Shown piece after piece: positions 55,051-63,640 of a stretch of 64,000 nt of DNA; the first letter of the stretch is position 1; every line of letters starts with the position of its first letter. The position numbers were made by a program, and so were the translations under genes. A model generated the notes under the pieces. It ran no database searches, was not told the DNA's origin, and saw only the letters and a program-made list of their open reading frames with translations. Source of the stretch: PALSA-278 sp963760285 (GTDB lineage Bacteria; Acidobacteriota; Terriglobia; Acidiferrales; UBA7541). The stretch spans positions 682,001 through 746,000 of the forward strand of contig CAVXCI010000003.1 in assembly GCA_963760285.1 (NCBI GenBank), read 5' to 3'.

Positions 55051-56133
55051 ATGTTTGGATCCCATGTGTTGGAAACCGCCGCCGGTCTGGCGCTCATCTA
55101 TTTTGTGCTCAGCCTGTTCGTCTCCACGCTGAACGAATGGATTGCCGGAGTTCTGGGACTGCGGTCCCATGACCTGGAGCTGGCTCTCAAGAATCTTCTG
55201 TCCGAAGATGTGTCTCCCGCGCCCGCGCAAGGACGGCCTGCAACCCAGAACGGCCAGGGCATGGCCACGGCGCTCCTGTCTCTACCGACCATTCAGGGTC
55301 TTTCCGCGCCAAGCATCTGGGGCAGCGGAGTATCAAAACCCTCCTATATCGAAGCCAAAACTTTTTCATCAGCCGTGATGCGTTTGCTTGTCCCCGAGGA
55401 TGGCAACCCCTCGCTTGCGGCGGTGCACGCGGCCGTCGCTAAGATGACCAATGCCGATCTTCGCAGCGCGATGCTGCCGTTAATTGACCAGGCGTCCGGC
55501 AACATGGATATTGCGCGGGCGAATCTGGAAAGTTGGTACAACCAGGCCATGGACCGCCTGAGTGGCCGGTATAAACGCCGCGCGCAGATGATCATGTTCT
55601 GCCTGGGACTGGCCCTCGCCGCCGGACTGAATGTGGATACTGTCCGCGTGACGTCGAAGCTATGGATGGACCCGGTTTTGCGGCAGGAAATTGTGGCCGA
55701 CGCGCAGCATGTTCAGCAAAACCAGTCCGCGAATGCGCCGCGGAAGCCTGATCTTGACGCCTACGCATATACGGCTGGCGAAAATGGCCGTCCCGGAAAC
55801 CAGACTTCCGATACCGCGCAGCCGCGGCCAGATGCCAGTCTCTCTTCTCAGGACAGCCAGTTGGGCCAGGCGGCCAGACAGGTGAGCGAAGTGTACTTCC
55901 AGGAGGGCATGCCCGTGGGGTGGTCGCCGGATTCGCTGAAGGCCTGGTCATTCCAGAATTTCAGCGGCACGTTCTGGATGAAGGTACTTTCCCTCCTGGG
56001 CTGGTGTCTGACGGCCCTGGCGCTGAGTCTCGGCGCGCCCTTCTGGTTCGATTTCTTGAACGAAACGCTGGGCTGGAATGCCCGCCTCAGCGGGGCCAAG
56101 CCGGTGAAACCAACAGGAGTGTCCGCGGCCTGA
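55051..56133 (+). CDS. Membrane protein of unknown function
   Basis: 360 residues from ATG 55051. Hydrophobic helices lie at about 7-27 (ETAAGLALIYFVLSLFVSTL), 188-205 and 305-330 (VLSLLGWCLTALALSLGAPF). Between them are a soluble domain (residues 30-180, with SLAAVHAAVAKMTNADLRSA) and a Gln/Pro/Ser-rich linker at 225-275. The motif WFDFLNETLGWNARLSGAKP near the C-terminus is distinctive, but I do not recognise a named family. Confidence 0.65.
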   Translation: MFGSHVLETAAGLALIYFVLSLFVSTLNEWIAGVLGLRSHDLELALKNLLSEDVSPAPAQGRPATQNGQGMATALLSLPTIQGLSAPSIWGSGVSKPSYIEAKTFSSAVMRLLVPEDGNPSLAAVHAAVAKMTNADLRSAMLPLIDQASGNMDIARANLESWYNQAMDRLSGRYKRRAQMIMFCLGLALAAGLNVDTVRVTSKLWMDPVLRQEIVADAQHVQQNQSANAPRKPDLDAYAYTAGENGRPGNQTSDTAQPRPDASLSSQDSQLGQAARQVSEVYFQEGMPVGWSPDSLKAWSFQNFSGTFWMKVLSLLGWCLTALALSLGAPFWFDFLNETLGWNARLSGAKPVKPTGVSAA

Positions 56134-56155
56134 TCGCCGCCGCAGGAATTTTACT

Positions 56156-56614
56156 TCAGGAAATCGCGGCATTCAGCAGCACCGCATCTTCCGCAGGATT
56201 AGAATAGTAACGCGGGCGCCGCCCCGCGGCATGGAATCCCTGCCGTTCATAGAACTGGATAGCTCCAGCATTGGAAGCGCGAACTTCCAGCCAGACGGAT
56301 CGTCCTCCGGAAGATCGCGCCCATTGCGTCGCCTCTCGGATTAACGAGCTGGCAATTCCCTTCCGGCGATGCGCGCAGCTAACGGCAAGGTTCAGCACTT
56401 CCACTTCATCCGCAACAAGCCGAATGAAAATGAAGCCCACAACATTTTCAGCTTCAGCCGCGGGCGCACCGTCCACGGCAATCCACCCGTGACCCAGATT
56501 CCTCAACATCATCCCGGAGTATTCATCAGCGGACCATTGCGACGCCTGCGGGCTTTCCGCCTCGAGGAACGCGATGGACTTGCAGTCCTCCGGCGTCAGG
56601 GGTCGAATTTTCAC
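56156..56614 (-). CDS. rimI: Ribosomal-protein-alanine N-acetyltransferase RimI-like
   Basis: 152 residues from GTG 56614, overlapping the tsaB stop (GTGA). A GNAT fold with acetyl-CoA motif A: VEVLNLAVSCAHRRKGIASS then LIREA, and NAGAIQFYERQGFHAAGRRP at the end. The tsaB-rimI pair is common; RimI acetylates ribosomal protein S18, but another substrate is possible. Confidence 0.87.
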   Translation of the reverse strand: MKIRPLTPEDCKSIAFLEAESPQASQWSADEYSGMMLRNLGHGWIAVDGAPAAEAENVVGFIFIRLVADEVEVLNLAVSCAHRRKGIASSLIREATQWARSSGGRSVWLEVRASNAGAIQFYERQGFHAAGRRPRYYSNPAEDAVLLNAAIS

Positions 56615-57318
56615 TTCTTCGGACCGTGAAGTTCCGCGTCGGAACGCCGGATGTAATTGGCTTCCAGGCGCAGCGCGTCCACACACCGTCCGGCGCGCTC
56701 CATGGCCATGCCTAGTTGCCCGATGCGCGGAGCGAGAATGGGCGAAACCACATGCAGGATGCAGGAGGAAAACTGCGAATCAGCCAGCGCGGCGCGGACG
56801 ACATCCGGATGCGGCGTTACGAATGTGGGCGGAGCCGAAAACTTCTGTCCCGCGAGGAATATCAGTACCTCCGCCGGTGACAGCACGAATTCCGCTCCTT
56901 GCCGCTCCAAATGCGAGTTGTTTGCCTGGTAGACCCCGGCGAAAATCTGGCCCCGGCGCGCGTCCAGCAAGGGAATTACGCACCCTTCGCCCCCTGAAAA
57001 CTCCGCCGCCACGGCCTCCAGACCGCTCACCGGGGCTATAGGCTTGCCATATACCTCCGCCCAGCCCTTCGCGGCGGTCAGTCCAACTCGCAGGCCGGTA
57101 AACGAGCCCGGCCCGGCATTCACCGCATAAAGGTCAACTTCCGCCATTTCGAAGCCCAATTCGGCGGAAAGGAAGTCCACATAGCGGAAAAGGCGCGTCG
57201 AAAAGCCCTCCGTGGACAACATGGAGAGGCTTCCAACCAGCTGGGAGCCTCGAAAGACGGCCAGGCTGCCAAAAGGAGTGCTGGTATCCACCGCCAGGAC
57301 GAGCATTTCGCGTACCAT
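56611..57318 (-). CDS. tsaB: tRNA t6A synthesis protein TsaB
   Basis: 235 residues. LAVDTSTPFGSLAVFRG, AVNAGPGSFTGLRVGLTAAK with GWAEVYGKPI, and VIPLLDARRGQIFAGVYQ are the TsaB (YeaZ) signatures. It is an inactive ASKHA protein that supports TsaD in making N6-threonylcarbamoyladenosine at A37. ATG 57318 has GAGG 5 nt upstream. tsaD lies 1.4 kb away. Confidence 0.93.
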   Translation of the reverse strand: MVREMLVLAVDTSTPFGSLAVFRGSQLVGSLSMLSTEGFSTRLFRYVDFLSAELGFEMAEVDLYAVNAGPGSFTGLRVGLTAAKGWAEVYGKPIAPVSGLEAVAAEFSGGEGCVIPLLDARRGQIFAGVYQANNSHLERQGAEFVLSPAEVLIFLAGQKFSAPPTFVTPHPDVVRAALADSQFSSCILHVVSPILAPRIGQLGMAMERAGRCVDALRLEANYIRRSDAELHGPKK

Positions 57319-57388
57319 TCTACCTCACCAATCGCATGAATCTTCACCATCCATAGATAGAAAATTTGCAGAAAAATGACTGATTCTC

Positions 57389-57417
57389 TTGACGTGGGCT
57401 TGGTTCATGCCTAACAT
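57389..57417 (+). promoter_or_regulatory. Sigma-70 type promoter of carD
   Basis: TTGACG (57389-57394), 17 nt, TAACAT (57412-57417), about 50 nt before the CarD ATG. Confidence 0.6.
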
Positions 57418-57465
57418 AGATAACACGAATCGCACTTAGGCTAGGCGGGGGGAGGGACCTCAGAG

Positions 57466-57987
57466 ATGGAATTCAGACTCGGGGAGAAGGTTGTTTACCC
57501 CAACCAGGGCGTAGGGATTATCGAACAAATCAGTTTCGGGTATCTGAATGGGAAATCAGAAAGGTATTACCTCTTAAAAATTGTTTCCAGTGGCTTGCGG
57601 GTGATGGTGCCCCAGGCCAATATCCAAAACGTGGGGCTTCGGCCCGTGATTCGTTCTTCCGAAGCAGTTTCCGTTTTGACCTTCCTGCAGAAGACTCCAT
57701 CCTTGAAGCAAGCCGATTGGAAACACCGCTTCAAGGAGAACTCTGATCGCATGCGGACGGGTTCGCTGCTGGAAGTGGCTGCGGTGCTGAAAGGTCTGGT
57801 GGCGCTGAGCCGCACCAAGCCGCTGTCCTTCCGCGAAAAGAAGATGCTGGAACGCGCCAAGCATCTTCTGGTCACGGAGCTGGCCACGGCGAGGAACAAG
57901 CCGGAACCCATGATGGAAACGCGGATCGTTCAGGCCCTGGCCAAGGCGCGTTTGCGCATGCCACAGCCGGAACCAGCGAACGACTGA
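57466..57987 (+). CDS. carD: CarD-family transcription factor
   Basis: 173 residues. The N-terminal RNA-polymerase-interaction domain (FRLGEKVVYPNQGVGIIEQI, ERYYLLKIVSSGLRVMVPQA) precedes a helical DNA-contacting domain (SLLEVAAVLKGLVALSRTKP, LSFREKKMLERAKHLLVTEL). CarD stabilises the open promoter complex, notably at rRNA promoters. GGGAGGG lies upstream, with its own promoter and a strong terminator. Confidence 0.93.
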   Translation: MEFRLGEKVVYPNQGVGIIEQISFGYLNGKSERYYLLKIVSSGLRVMVPQANIQNVGLRPVIRSSEAVSVLTFLQKTPSLKQADWKHRFKENSDRMRTGSLLEVAAVLKGLVALSRTKPLSFREKKMLERAKHLLVTELATARNKPEPMMETRIVQALAKARLRMPQPEPAND

Positions 57988-58012
57988 AGAGTTTAGTTTT
58001 TGATTTTCGAGC

Positions 58013-58063
58013 CCAGGCGCTTCGCCGGGAGGATCACTCCTCGAAGCGCCTGGCCTTTTTTTT
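58013..58063 (+). terminator. Intrinsic terminator of carD
   Basis: CCAGGCGCTTCG (58013-58024) pairs perfectly with CGAAGCGCCTGG (58042-58053), followed by CC and a run of eight T. Confidence 0.85.
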
Positions 58064-58117
58064 CGCGCCGGTATTTTCTTCAGCAACGCGCCTTGCGCAC
58101 AGGCAAGGAATCCGGGA

Positions 58118-58645
58118 CTACTTCCGTTTGCCGCCTTTGGAATTCCGCGCCAGTATGCCTTCAATCTGCCTCAGATGATTCAAGTCATGCCCGGCGATGA
58201 GCGTGGTGATTTTGCGGATGGACTCGTTTCCGCGCTCGGCGTGAACACCATAACGCTTCCATTCTTTTGGCGAAAGCGAACGCAGCATGCGCAAATTGGC
58301 CTCGCGCAGCGCGCGAAACAGTTCCATGGAACGCGCCGGATCCTGACGGTTGTAGCGGCCGTTGCGCGCCCAATCATCCTGATCGAACGCCTGGATGCGC
58401 GTCCCGCTGCTGCTCAGAATAGTCCGCATTCTGTAGCCGCTCACCAGCTCGGCTTCCGCCAGATGCGCCAGAATCTCCCCCACGGACCACTTGCCGGGCG
58501 CGGGACGCCGCCGCAGGCTCCTGGAAGATGCGCCACGAATTAGTCTTTCAATTCTCCGCGGCGTCGCCGCCTGCGATTTCACCGGATCGATTTTTCCAAT
58601 GTTTCCGAGAATGCGTTTGACATAATCCTGAAACACCTTTTGCAT
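58118..58645 (-). CDS. DinB-family protein
   Basis: 175 residues, four-helix-bundle pattern with the three DinB metal His positions visible (ILAHLAEAELVSGYRM; TTLIAGHDLNHLRQIEGI). DinB/YfiT-like proteins are metal-binding thiol-dependent transferases or of unknown role. It is a single gene upstream of tsaD. Confidence 0.85.
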   Translation of the reverse strand: MQKVFQDYVKRILGNIGKIDPVKSQAATPRRIERLIRGASSRSLRRRPAPGKWSVGEILAHLAEAELVSGYRMRTILSSSGTRIQAFDQDDWARNGRYNRQDPARSMELFRALREANLRMLRSLSPKEWKRYGVHAERGNESIRKITTLIAGHDLNHLRQIEGILARNSKGGKRK

Positions 58646-58742
58646 GGTGCTCCCTCCTGTGAATTTCAGCCTGGACCCGGATTGCCTGTAGTCAGGATTC
58701 TACAAAAACAAACCGCGCGCGAACATAACCTCTAGCGGTAAA

Positions 58743-59894
58743 TCAAGCCAATGGAAGAACTGCTTCGGCGGCGAGGTCGCCATCCGCAAATTCGCCGGCC
58801 AGAAATTGCGGCCACGCAGCCGCGGCGATCATGGCCGCGTTATCCGTGGAAAGAGCGCGGCTGGGGAAGAACACGCCAGGTCCGCCAGCGCCCAGCTTTT
58901 CTGTAAATCGCCGCCGCAATTCCGAATTGGCCGCGACTCCGCCCGATACAAGGATTGACCGCGCCCCCTGTGCATTGGCAGCCGCGGTAGTCCGCGACAG
59001 TAAGTCGGAAACAACGGCATTTTGGAAACTGGCGATCAAGTCCAACGTCTGCGAACTGCACAAGGGCCGAAGTTCATCGGCGGTGCGCTTCCCTTCCGCC
59101 AAAGCCGCGCCGCGGATCTCAATTTCCGCTGCAAATTCGGGATGATTGCGCAGGAAATACAGCACGGCGGTCTTGATGCCGCTGAAGCTGAAATCCAGCG
59201 AATTCCCTTTCATCTTCGGGACGGAAAAACGATGCGCCACCGGATTGCCGCCTGCCGCGAGCTGGTCAATGATCGGCCCGCCCGGATAGCCCAGCGCCAG
59301 CATCTTCGCAACTTTGTCGTACGCTTCCCCAGCGGCATCGTCGCGCGTGCCGCCCAGACGCGCATACTGCAACTTCCATGCGTGCGGGACGGAATCGCCG
59401 CTGGAATCCGCAGCCTCTGCCCCCTCTGAAAGCGTGACGCCGTACAGCTGCGTGTGGCCGCCGGAAACAATCAGGCAGATGGCGGGAAACTCCGGAACTT
59501 TTCGCTGCAGAGCGGCTTCCAGCAGCACCGCGTGGACGTGCCCCTCAAGATGGTTCACCCCAATCAGCGGCAGCCGCAGCGAACTCGCCAAAGCCTTGGC
59601 GTAAGTGACGCCCACAAGAAGCGAGCCAATCAGCCCCGGCCCGCGTGTCACGGCGATGGCGTCCACATCGCTCAACGTGAGCGACGCCCGCGACAGCGCC
59701 TCGCGCACTACTGGCACAATTTGCCGCAGATGTTCGCGCGACGCCAGTTCGGGGACCACTCCCCCATAATCGCGGTGAATCGGAATTTGCGAAGAAACCA
59801 CGTTGGAAAGCACTTCGCAGCCGCTGACCACCACCGCGGCGGAAGTCTCATCGCAGGAAGATTCAATTCCGAGTATGCGTGTGCGAGCATTCAT
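58743..59894 (-). CDS. tsaD: tRNA t6A transferase TsaD
   Basis: 383 residues from ATG 59894. ILGIESSCDETSAAVVV at the N-terminus, the metal motif GVNHLEGHVHA, and the later SVPKMKGNSLDFSFSGIKTA are diagnostic. TsaD transfers threonylcarbamoyl to A37 of tRNAs that read ANN codons. An upstream in-frame ATG (59948) is a less likely start. Confidence 0.95.
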   Translation of the reverse strand: MNARTRILGIESSCDETSAAVVVSGCEVLSNVVSSQIPIHRDYGGVVPELASREHLRQIVPVVREALSRASLTLSDVDAIAVTRGPGLIGSLLVGVTYAKALASSLRLPLIGVNHLEGHVHAVLLEAALQRKVPEFPAICLIVSGGHTQLYGVTLSEGAEAADSSGDSVPHAWKLQYARLGGTRDDAAGEAYDKVAKMLALGYPGGPIIDQLAAGGNPVAHRFSVPKMKGNSLDFSFSGIKTAVLYFLRNHPEFAAEIEIRGAALAEGKRTADELRPLCSSQTLDLIASFQNAVVSDLLSRTTAAANAQGARSILVSGGVAANSELRRRFTEKLGAGGPGVFFPSRALSTDNAAMIAAAAWPQFLAGEFADGDLAAEAVLPLA

Positions 59895-59923
59895 GGCCAT
59901 AGCGTCCGAAGGAGCGCTGTCGC

Positions 59924-60166
59924 TCAACTTGTAATGGGACGGTTCCACCTATCAACTTCGAGGCCGCAACGATTGCAAGTAAAGCCACCCCAGAGTCTTT
60001 GCCGCAAGTTGCGAGGGATGCGAATCTGCCCGTGCGCCTCGTGGCAGTTTGGGCATGCGAATTCAACGCTAGAGTTAATTCCCCATCGCGTCTTAAATAT
60101 TGTGCCGTGGGCTATCAGGAGAAAGCCCAGCGCGAATATTCCACCGATGACCACAAGCCCTATCAC
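59924..60166 (-). CDS. Small membrane zinc-ribbon protein
   Basis: 80 residues from GTG 60166: one membrane helix (VVIGGIFALGFLLIAHGTIF) then two CxxC pairs (CPNC; CNRC) that could bind zinc. Family not recognised. It lies in tandem with tsaD and divergent from galU. Confidence 0.6.
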   Translation of the reverse strand: MIGLVVIGGIFALGFLLIAHGTIFKTRWGINSSVEFACPNCHEAHGQIRIPRNLRQRLWGGFTCNRCGLEVDRWNRPITS

Positions 60167-60340
60167 GCCCCGCTGCCTGCATTCCGCCTGCGGTTATTTT
60201 AACGCGCAAAATCATGTTAGCACAGAGGCACGGACGCTCCGCCGCGCGACAACGCATTACACAGCCCGAAAATTGACAAGCTGTGAAGCCAGCAGGTATT
60301 GTGCGGATTCGCCGCTATTTCGGCGATGGGACCAGAGCGC

Positions 60341-61219
60341 ATGAACAGAGTCAGAAAAGCAGTGCTGCCGGCCGCCGGACTGGGCACGCGGTTTCTTCCC
60401 GCGACCAAAGCCCAGCCCAAGGAAATGCTGCCCGTGGTGGACAAGCCTCTCATCCAATACACCGTGGAAGAGTGCGTGGCCTCGGGAATCGAGAACATCA
60501 TTATCGTCACCGGCCGCGGGAAAAATGCCATCGAGGACCATTTCGATTCCTCGCCCGAGCTGGAGCGTTTCCTCGAGGAACGCGGGCATCCCGACCGCGC
60601 GGAGATGGTGCGAAAAATCAGCAACATGATCACCTTCAGCTATACGCGCCAGAAGGAGCCGCTCGGGCTGGGCCACGCCGTCCTGGCCGCGCGCGATCTG
60701 GTGGGCAACGAGCCTTTCGCCGTCCTGCTGGGCGATGTGATCATCGGCGGCGATCCGGTGACCAAGACTCTCATGGAGATTTACGAAGCCACCGGCAAAG
60801 GCGCCATCGCCGTCGAGGCTGTCCCTCCGGAGAATGTCCATCTCTACGGAATTGTGGATGCGAAACCTGAACCGGGAAGCGCCTGGGGCGAAAAGTTGAA
60901 GCTCGTGATTGACCTGATTGAAAAACCCAGCGGAGAAGAGGCTCCATCCAATCTGAGCGTCACCGGACGCTACGTCTTGCCGCCGTCCATTTTCGATTAT
61001 TTGGCCGCTACACAGCCGGGCCGTGGCGGAGAAATTCAGCTCACCGACGCGCTTCGCCAGTTGGCAAAGAACGAAGGCCTGTATGCCTATGTCTTTGAAG
61101 GGAAATCCTACGACGCCGGCGACAAGCTGGGATTCCTGAAAGCTACCGTGGAATTCGCTCTCGAAAACGACGAGTTTGGCCGGGATTTTCGCTCCTACCT
61201 GAAAACGCTGAAGCTGTAG
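60341..61219 (+). CDS. galU: UTP-glucose-1-phosphate uridylyltransferase
   Basis: 292 residues from ATG 60341. AAGLGTRFLPATKAQPKEML, PVVDKPLIQYTVEECVASGI, FAVLLGDVIIGGDPV and a late DAGDKLGFLKATVEFAL are GalU signatures. It makes UDP-glucose for envelope polysaccharides and glycans. Confidence 0.95.
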   Translation: MNRVRKAVLPAAGLGTRFLPATKAQPKEMLPVVDKPLIQYTVEECVASGIENIIIVTGRGKNAIEDHFDSSPELERFLEERGHPDRAEMVRKISNMITFSYTRQKEPLGLGHAVLAARDLVGNEPFAVLLGDVIIGGDPVTKTLMEIYEATGKGAIAVEAVPPENVHLYGIVDAKPEPGSAWGEKLKLVIDLIEKPSGEEAPSNLSVTGRYVLPPSIFDYLAATQPGRGGEIQLTDALRQLAKNEGLYAYVFEGKSYDAGDKLGFLKATVEFALENDEFGRDFRSYLKTLKL

Positions 61220-61233
61220 CGCCACTCTGGCGC
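61219..61233. terminator. Short hairpin after galU
   Basis: GCGCCA-CTC-TGGCGC perfect hairpin between convergent galU and fmdB-like genes. There is no T-tract, so termination is uncertain. Confidence 0.3.
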
Positions 61234-61258
61234 GGGCCCGCGCGCATCATCCCCGTCG

Positions 61259-61615
61259 CTATTTTTCTTTCTTGGCGGGCTTCTTCGCGGCGGGCTTTTC
61301 CGCCGGCGCTTTCTCGCTGGAGGAATTCGCGGTTGCCTTTTCCGCGGATGAATCCGCGGATTTTTCGCGTGGCTTCTCGCCTGACTTTTCGCCGGACGAT
61401 TTCTCCCCGGAATCCTTGCTTCCTTCCGATGCTCCATGCCGGCCATAGTCCGTTACATACCAGCCGGAGCCTTTGAACTGGATGGCGGCCGAGGAAATCA
61501 TGCGCTCCGCTTTTGCGCCGCATTTCGGACACTTGTTCGTCGTGCTGGCGGACACTTTTTCGATCCTCTCGAAGCGGTGTCCGCACTTCGTGCATTTGTA
61601 TTCGTAAAGCGGCAA
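61259..61615 (-). CDS. FmdB-family zinc-ribbon protein
   Basis: 118 residues. The N-terminal 50 residues (MPLYEYKCTKCGHRFERIEK, then KCPKCG) are the FmdB/CxxC_CxxC_SSSS zinc ribbon, with GSGWYVTDYG downstream. The C-terminal half is a Ser/Lys/Glu/Ala-rich low-complexity tail. Members are regulators or of unknown function. Confidence 0.88.
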   Translation of the reverse strand: MPLYEYKCTKCGHRFERIEKVSASTTNKCPKCGAKAERMISSAAIQFKGSGWYVTDYGRHGASEGSKDSGEKSSGEKSGEKPREKSADSSAEKATANSSSEKAPAEKPAAKKPAKKEK

Positions 61616-61764
61616 CGGGCAACTCCTTCATTGCAATCAAGCCGAATTGAAGGGAAAAGTTAATCTTAGCACGCCGGCGGAACCGGCATCCACGCTGCCC
61701 GTGAATTCGCCTTTCCCCGGCGTGTGATAGACTCCCGCGCAGCGCGCCAGCAAACGCCATCGCC

Positions 61765-62661
61765 ATGCCAGACGCTTCGTCCAAAATTGCGCCCACCGGC
61801 TGCCTGTATCTGGTGGCCACGCCCATCGGCAACCTGGAGGACATCACCCTTCGCGCGCTCCGCGTGCTGAAGGAAGCGGACGCCATCGCCTGCGAGGACA
61901 CTCGCCACACTTTGAAGCTTCTCAATCACTACGGCATTCGCAAGCGGCTGGTCAGCTATCACGAACATAACGAATCCAAGCGCGCAGTGGAACTGGTGGA
62001 CGAAATGATCTCGGGCGCGCGCATCGCGCTGGTGAGCGACGCCGGTATGCCCGTGGTTTCGGATCCCGGCCTGCTGGTGATTCGGCTTTGCGTCGCCAGC
62101 AACATCACCGTGATTCCCGTTCCCGGACCATCGGCGCTGATCGCCGCGCTGGCCGCTTCAGGATTGCCGGTGGAGGAATTCCTCTTTGCCGGATTTCTTC
62201 CCGCGCGCTCCGGAGAGCGCCGCCGCGCATTGCAGAAATATTCCGCCATGCCGCAAACGCTGATTTTTTACGAAGCGCCCCATCGTATCGCCGCCATGCT
62301 GGAAGACGCTCTGGCCATCCTGGGAAATCGTTCCGCGGTAATCGCGCGGGAAATCACCAAGGCGCATGAAGAATTTCTGCGCGGGCCAATTGCGGACTTG
62401 CTGGCGGATTTGCGGCGGCGTCCGCGGCGCGGCGAAATGACCGTCCTGATTGGACCACCAGAGGCCAACCAATCCGCGCCAGCGCCCAAAACCAGCAAAG
62501 GACTGGCGGAGCGTGTCCTGGAAATTCAGCGTGATATGGGATTGGATAACAAGGCAGCCATCAAGCAGGCCGCGCATGAGTTTGGAATCCGGCGCCGTGA
62601 AGGCTACCAACGCTGGCTGCGGGAACGCGGCGGCGAAACAGATTCTGGAAACAGCGGTTGA
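61765..62661 (+). CDS. rsmI: 16S rRNA (cytidine1402-2'-O)-methyltransferase
   Basis: 298 residues. ATPIGNLEDITLRALRVLKE, ACEDTRHTLKLLNHYGI, SDAGMPVVSDPGLLV, PVPGPSALIAALAASGLP and FYEAPHRIAAMLED are diagnostic of RsmI. It methylates the ribose of C1402 in the 30S decoding centre. A short helical C-terminal domain follows. Confidence 0.95.
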   Translation: MPDASSKIAPTGCLYLVATPIGNLEDITLRALRVLKEADAIACEDTRHTLKLLNHYGIRKRLVSYHEHNESKRAVELVDEMISGARIALVSDAGMPVVSDPGLLVIRLCVASNITVIPVPGPSALIAALAASGLPVEEFLFAGFLPARSGERRRALQKYSAMPQTLIFYEAPHRIAAMLEDALAILGNRSAVIAREITKAHEEFLRGPIADLLADLRRRPRRGEMTVLIGPPEANQSAPAPKTSKGLAERVLEIQRDMGLDNKAAIKQAAHEFGIRRREGYQRWLRERGGETDSGNSG

Positions 62662-62669
62662 AGAAGGAA

Positions 62670-63590
62670 TTAGTGCGCGGCGGGCACGGCCTGGAAGAAC
62701 GCATCCACGCGGTCCAGAATTTCCCGCGGCGAACGCGCGGAATGCACCAGATGCCGCAGCTCCGCGCCGTTGCGGACGCCGTGCGTGAACCAGCAGGCAA
62801 ACTGCTTCATCTTTCCGGCGGCGTCGGGCAGTTCCGCATCCACCAGCATCTGAAAATAGCCGGAGAGTAGTTGGTAACGGTCGGCTTCCTGCGGCTCATC
62901 GTAGCGTCCCGTGGCGAAATACTGCTCCATTTGCCGAAAAATCCAGGGATTGGTCGCCGCCGCGCGGCCAATCATCACCGCATCGCAACCGGTCTCCGCA
63001 ACCATTCTCTCGGCATCCTGTGGAGTGCGCACATCTCCATTGCCAATCACGGGAATACGCACCGCCTGCTTCACGTCGCGAATAATATTCCAGTCCGCCC
63101 GGCCATTCAGGCCCTGCGCGCGCGTTCGCGGATGCACGGCGATGGCCTCCACGCCCACGTCTTCAGCCAGATGGGCCACATCCGTGGCCACAATATTATT
63201 TTCATCCCAGCCCGCGCGAATCTTCACCGTCAACGGAATGCTGACCGCCGCGCGCACCTGGCGAAGAATCTTTTCCAGCAGCGGCAAATCCCGCAGCAGG
63301 CCTGACCCGCCGCATTTGACCACTTTTTTCGCCGGACAGCCCAGGTTGATGTCCACGGTGTCGAATCCCAGGTCCTGTGTCAGCGAGGCGGCGGACGCCA
63401 TCACGCCGGGATTCGCGCCGAAAATCTGCGCGGCGATAGGATGCTCGTCCGGTTCGAATTGCAGGTAATGCAAGGTGCGGGCGGCATCACGTGTGATGCC
63501 TTCCGAGCTGGTGAACTCGGTCATCAGCAGCCCGCAGCCGCCCTGGGCGCGAATCACGCGGCGAAAAATGGTGTCGGTGACGCCGGCCAT
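62670..63590 (-). CDS. dusB: tRNA-dihydrouridine synthase (DusB type), probable N-terminal frameshift
   Basis: The intact frame starts MAGVTDTIFRRVIRAQGGCG and includes the catalytic-Cys motif VDINLGCPAKKVVKCGGSGL, then AIAVHPRTRAQGLNGRADWN, PVIGNGDVRTPQDAERM and MIGRAAATNPWIF. An FMN enzyme that reduces uridines in tRNA. The natural start seems to be ATG 63654: MFPAEFRIRDIAIRP reads in another frame and would join LLAPMAGVTDT if one G near 63608-63611 were removed. The upstream gene's stop overlaps that start. Confidence 0.9.
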   Translation of the reverse strand: MAGVTDTIFRRVIRAQGGCGLLMTEFTSSEGITRDAARTLHYLQFEPDEHPIAAQIFGANPGVMASAASLTQDLGFDTVDINLGCPAKKVVKCGGSGLLRDLPLLEKILRQVRAAVSIPLTVKIRAGWDENNIVATDVAHLAEDVGVEAIAVHPRTRAQGLNGRADWNIIRDVKQAVRIPVIGNGDVRTPQDAERMVAETGCDAVMIGRAAATNPWIFRQMEQYFATGRYDEPQEADRYQLLSGYFQMLVDAELPDAAGKMKQFACWFTHGVRNGAELRHLVHSARSPREILDRVDAFFQAVPAAH

Positions 63591-63640
63591 CGGCGCGAGC
63601 AGCGTCGCCGGGACGAATGGCGATGTCGCGGATGCGAAAT

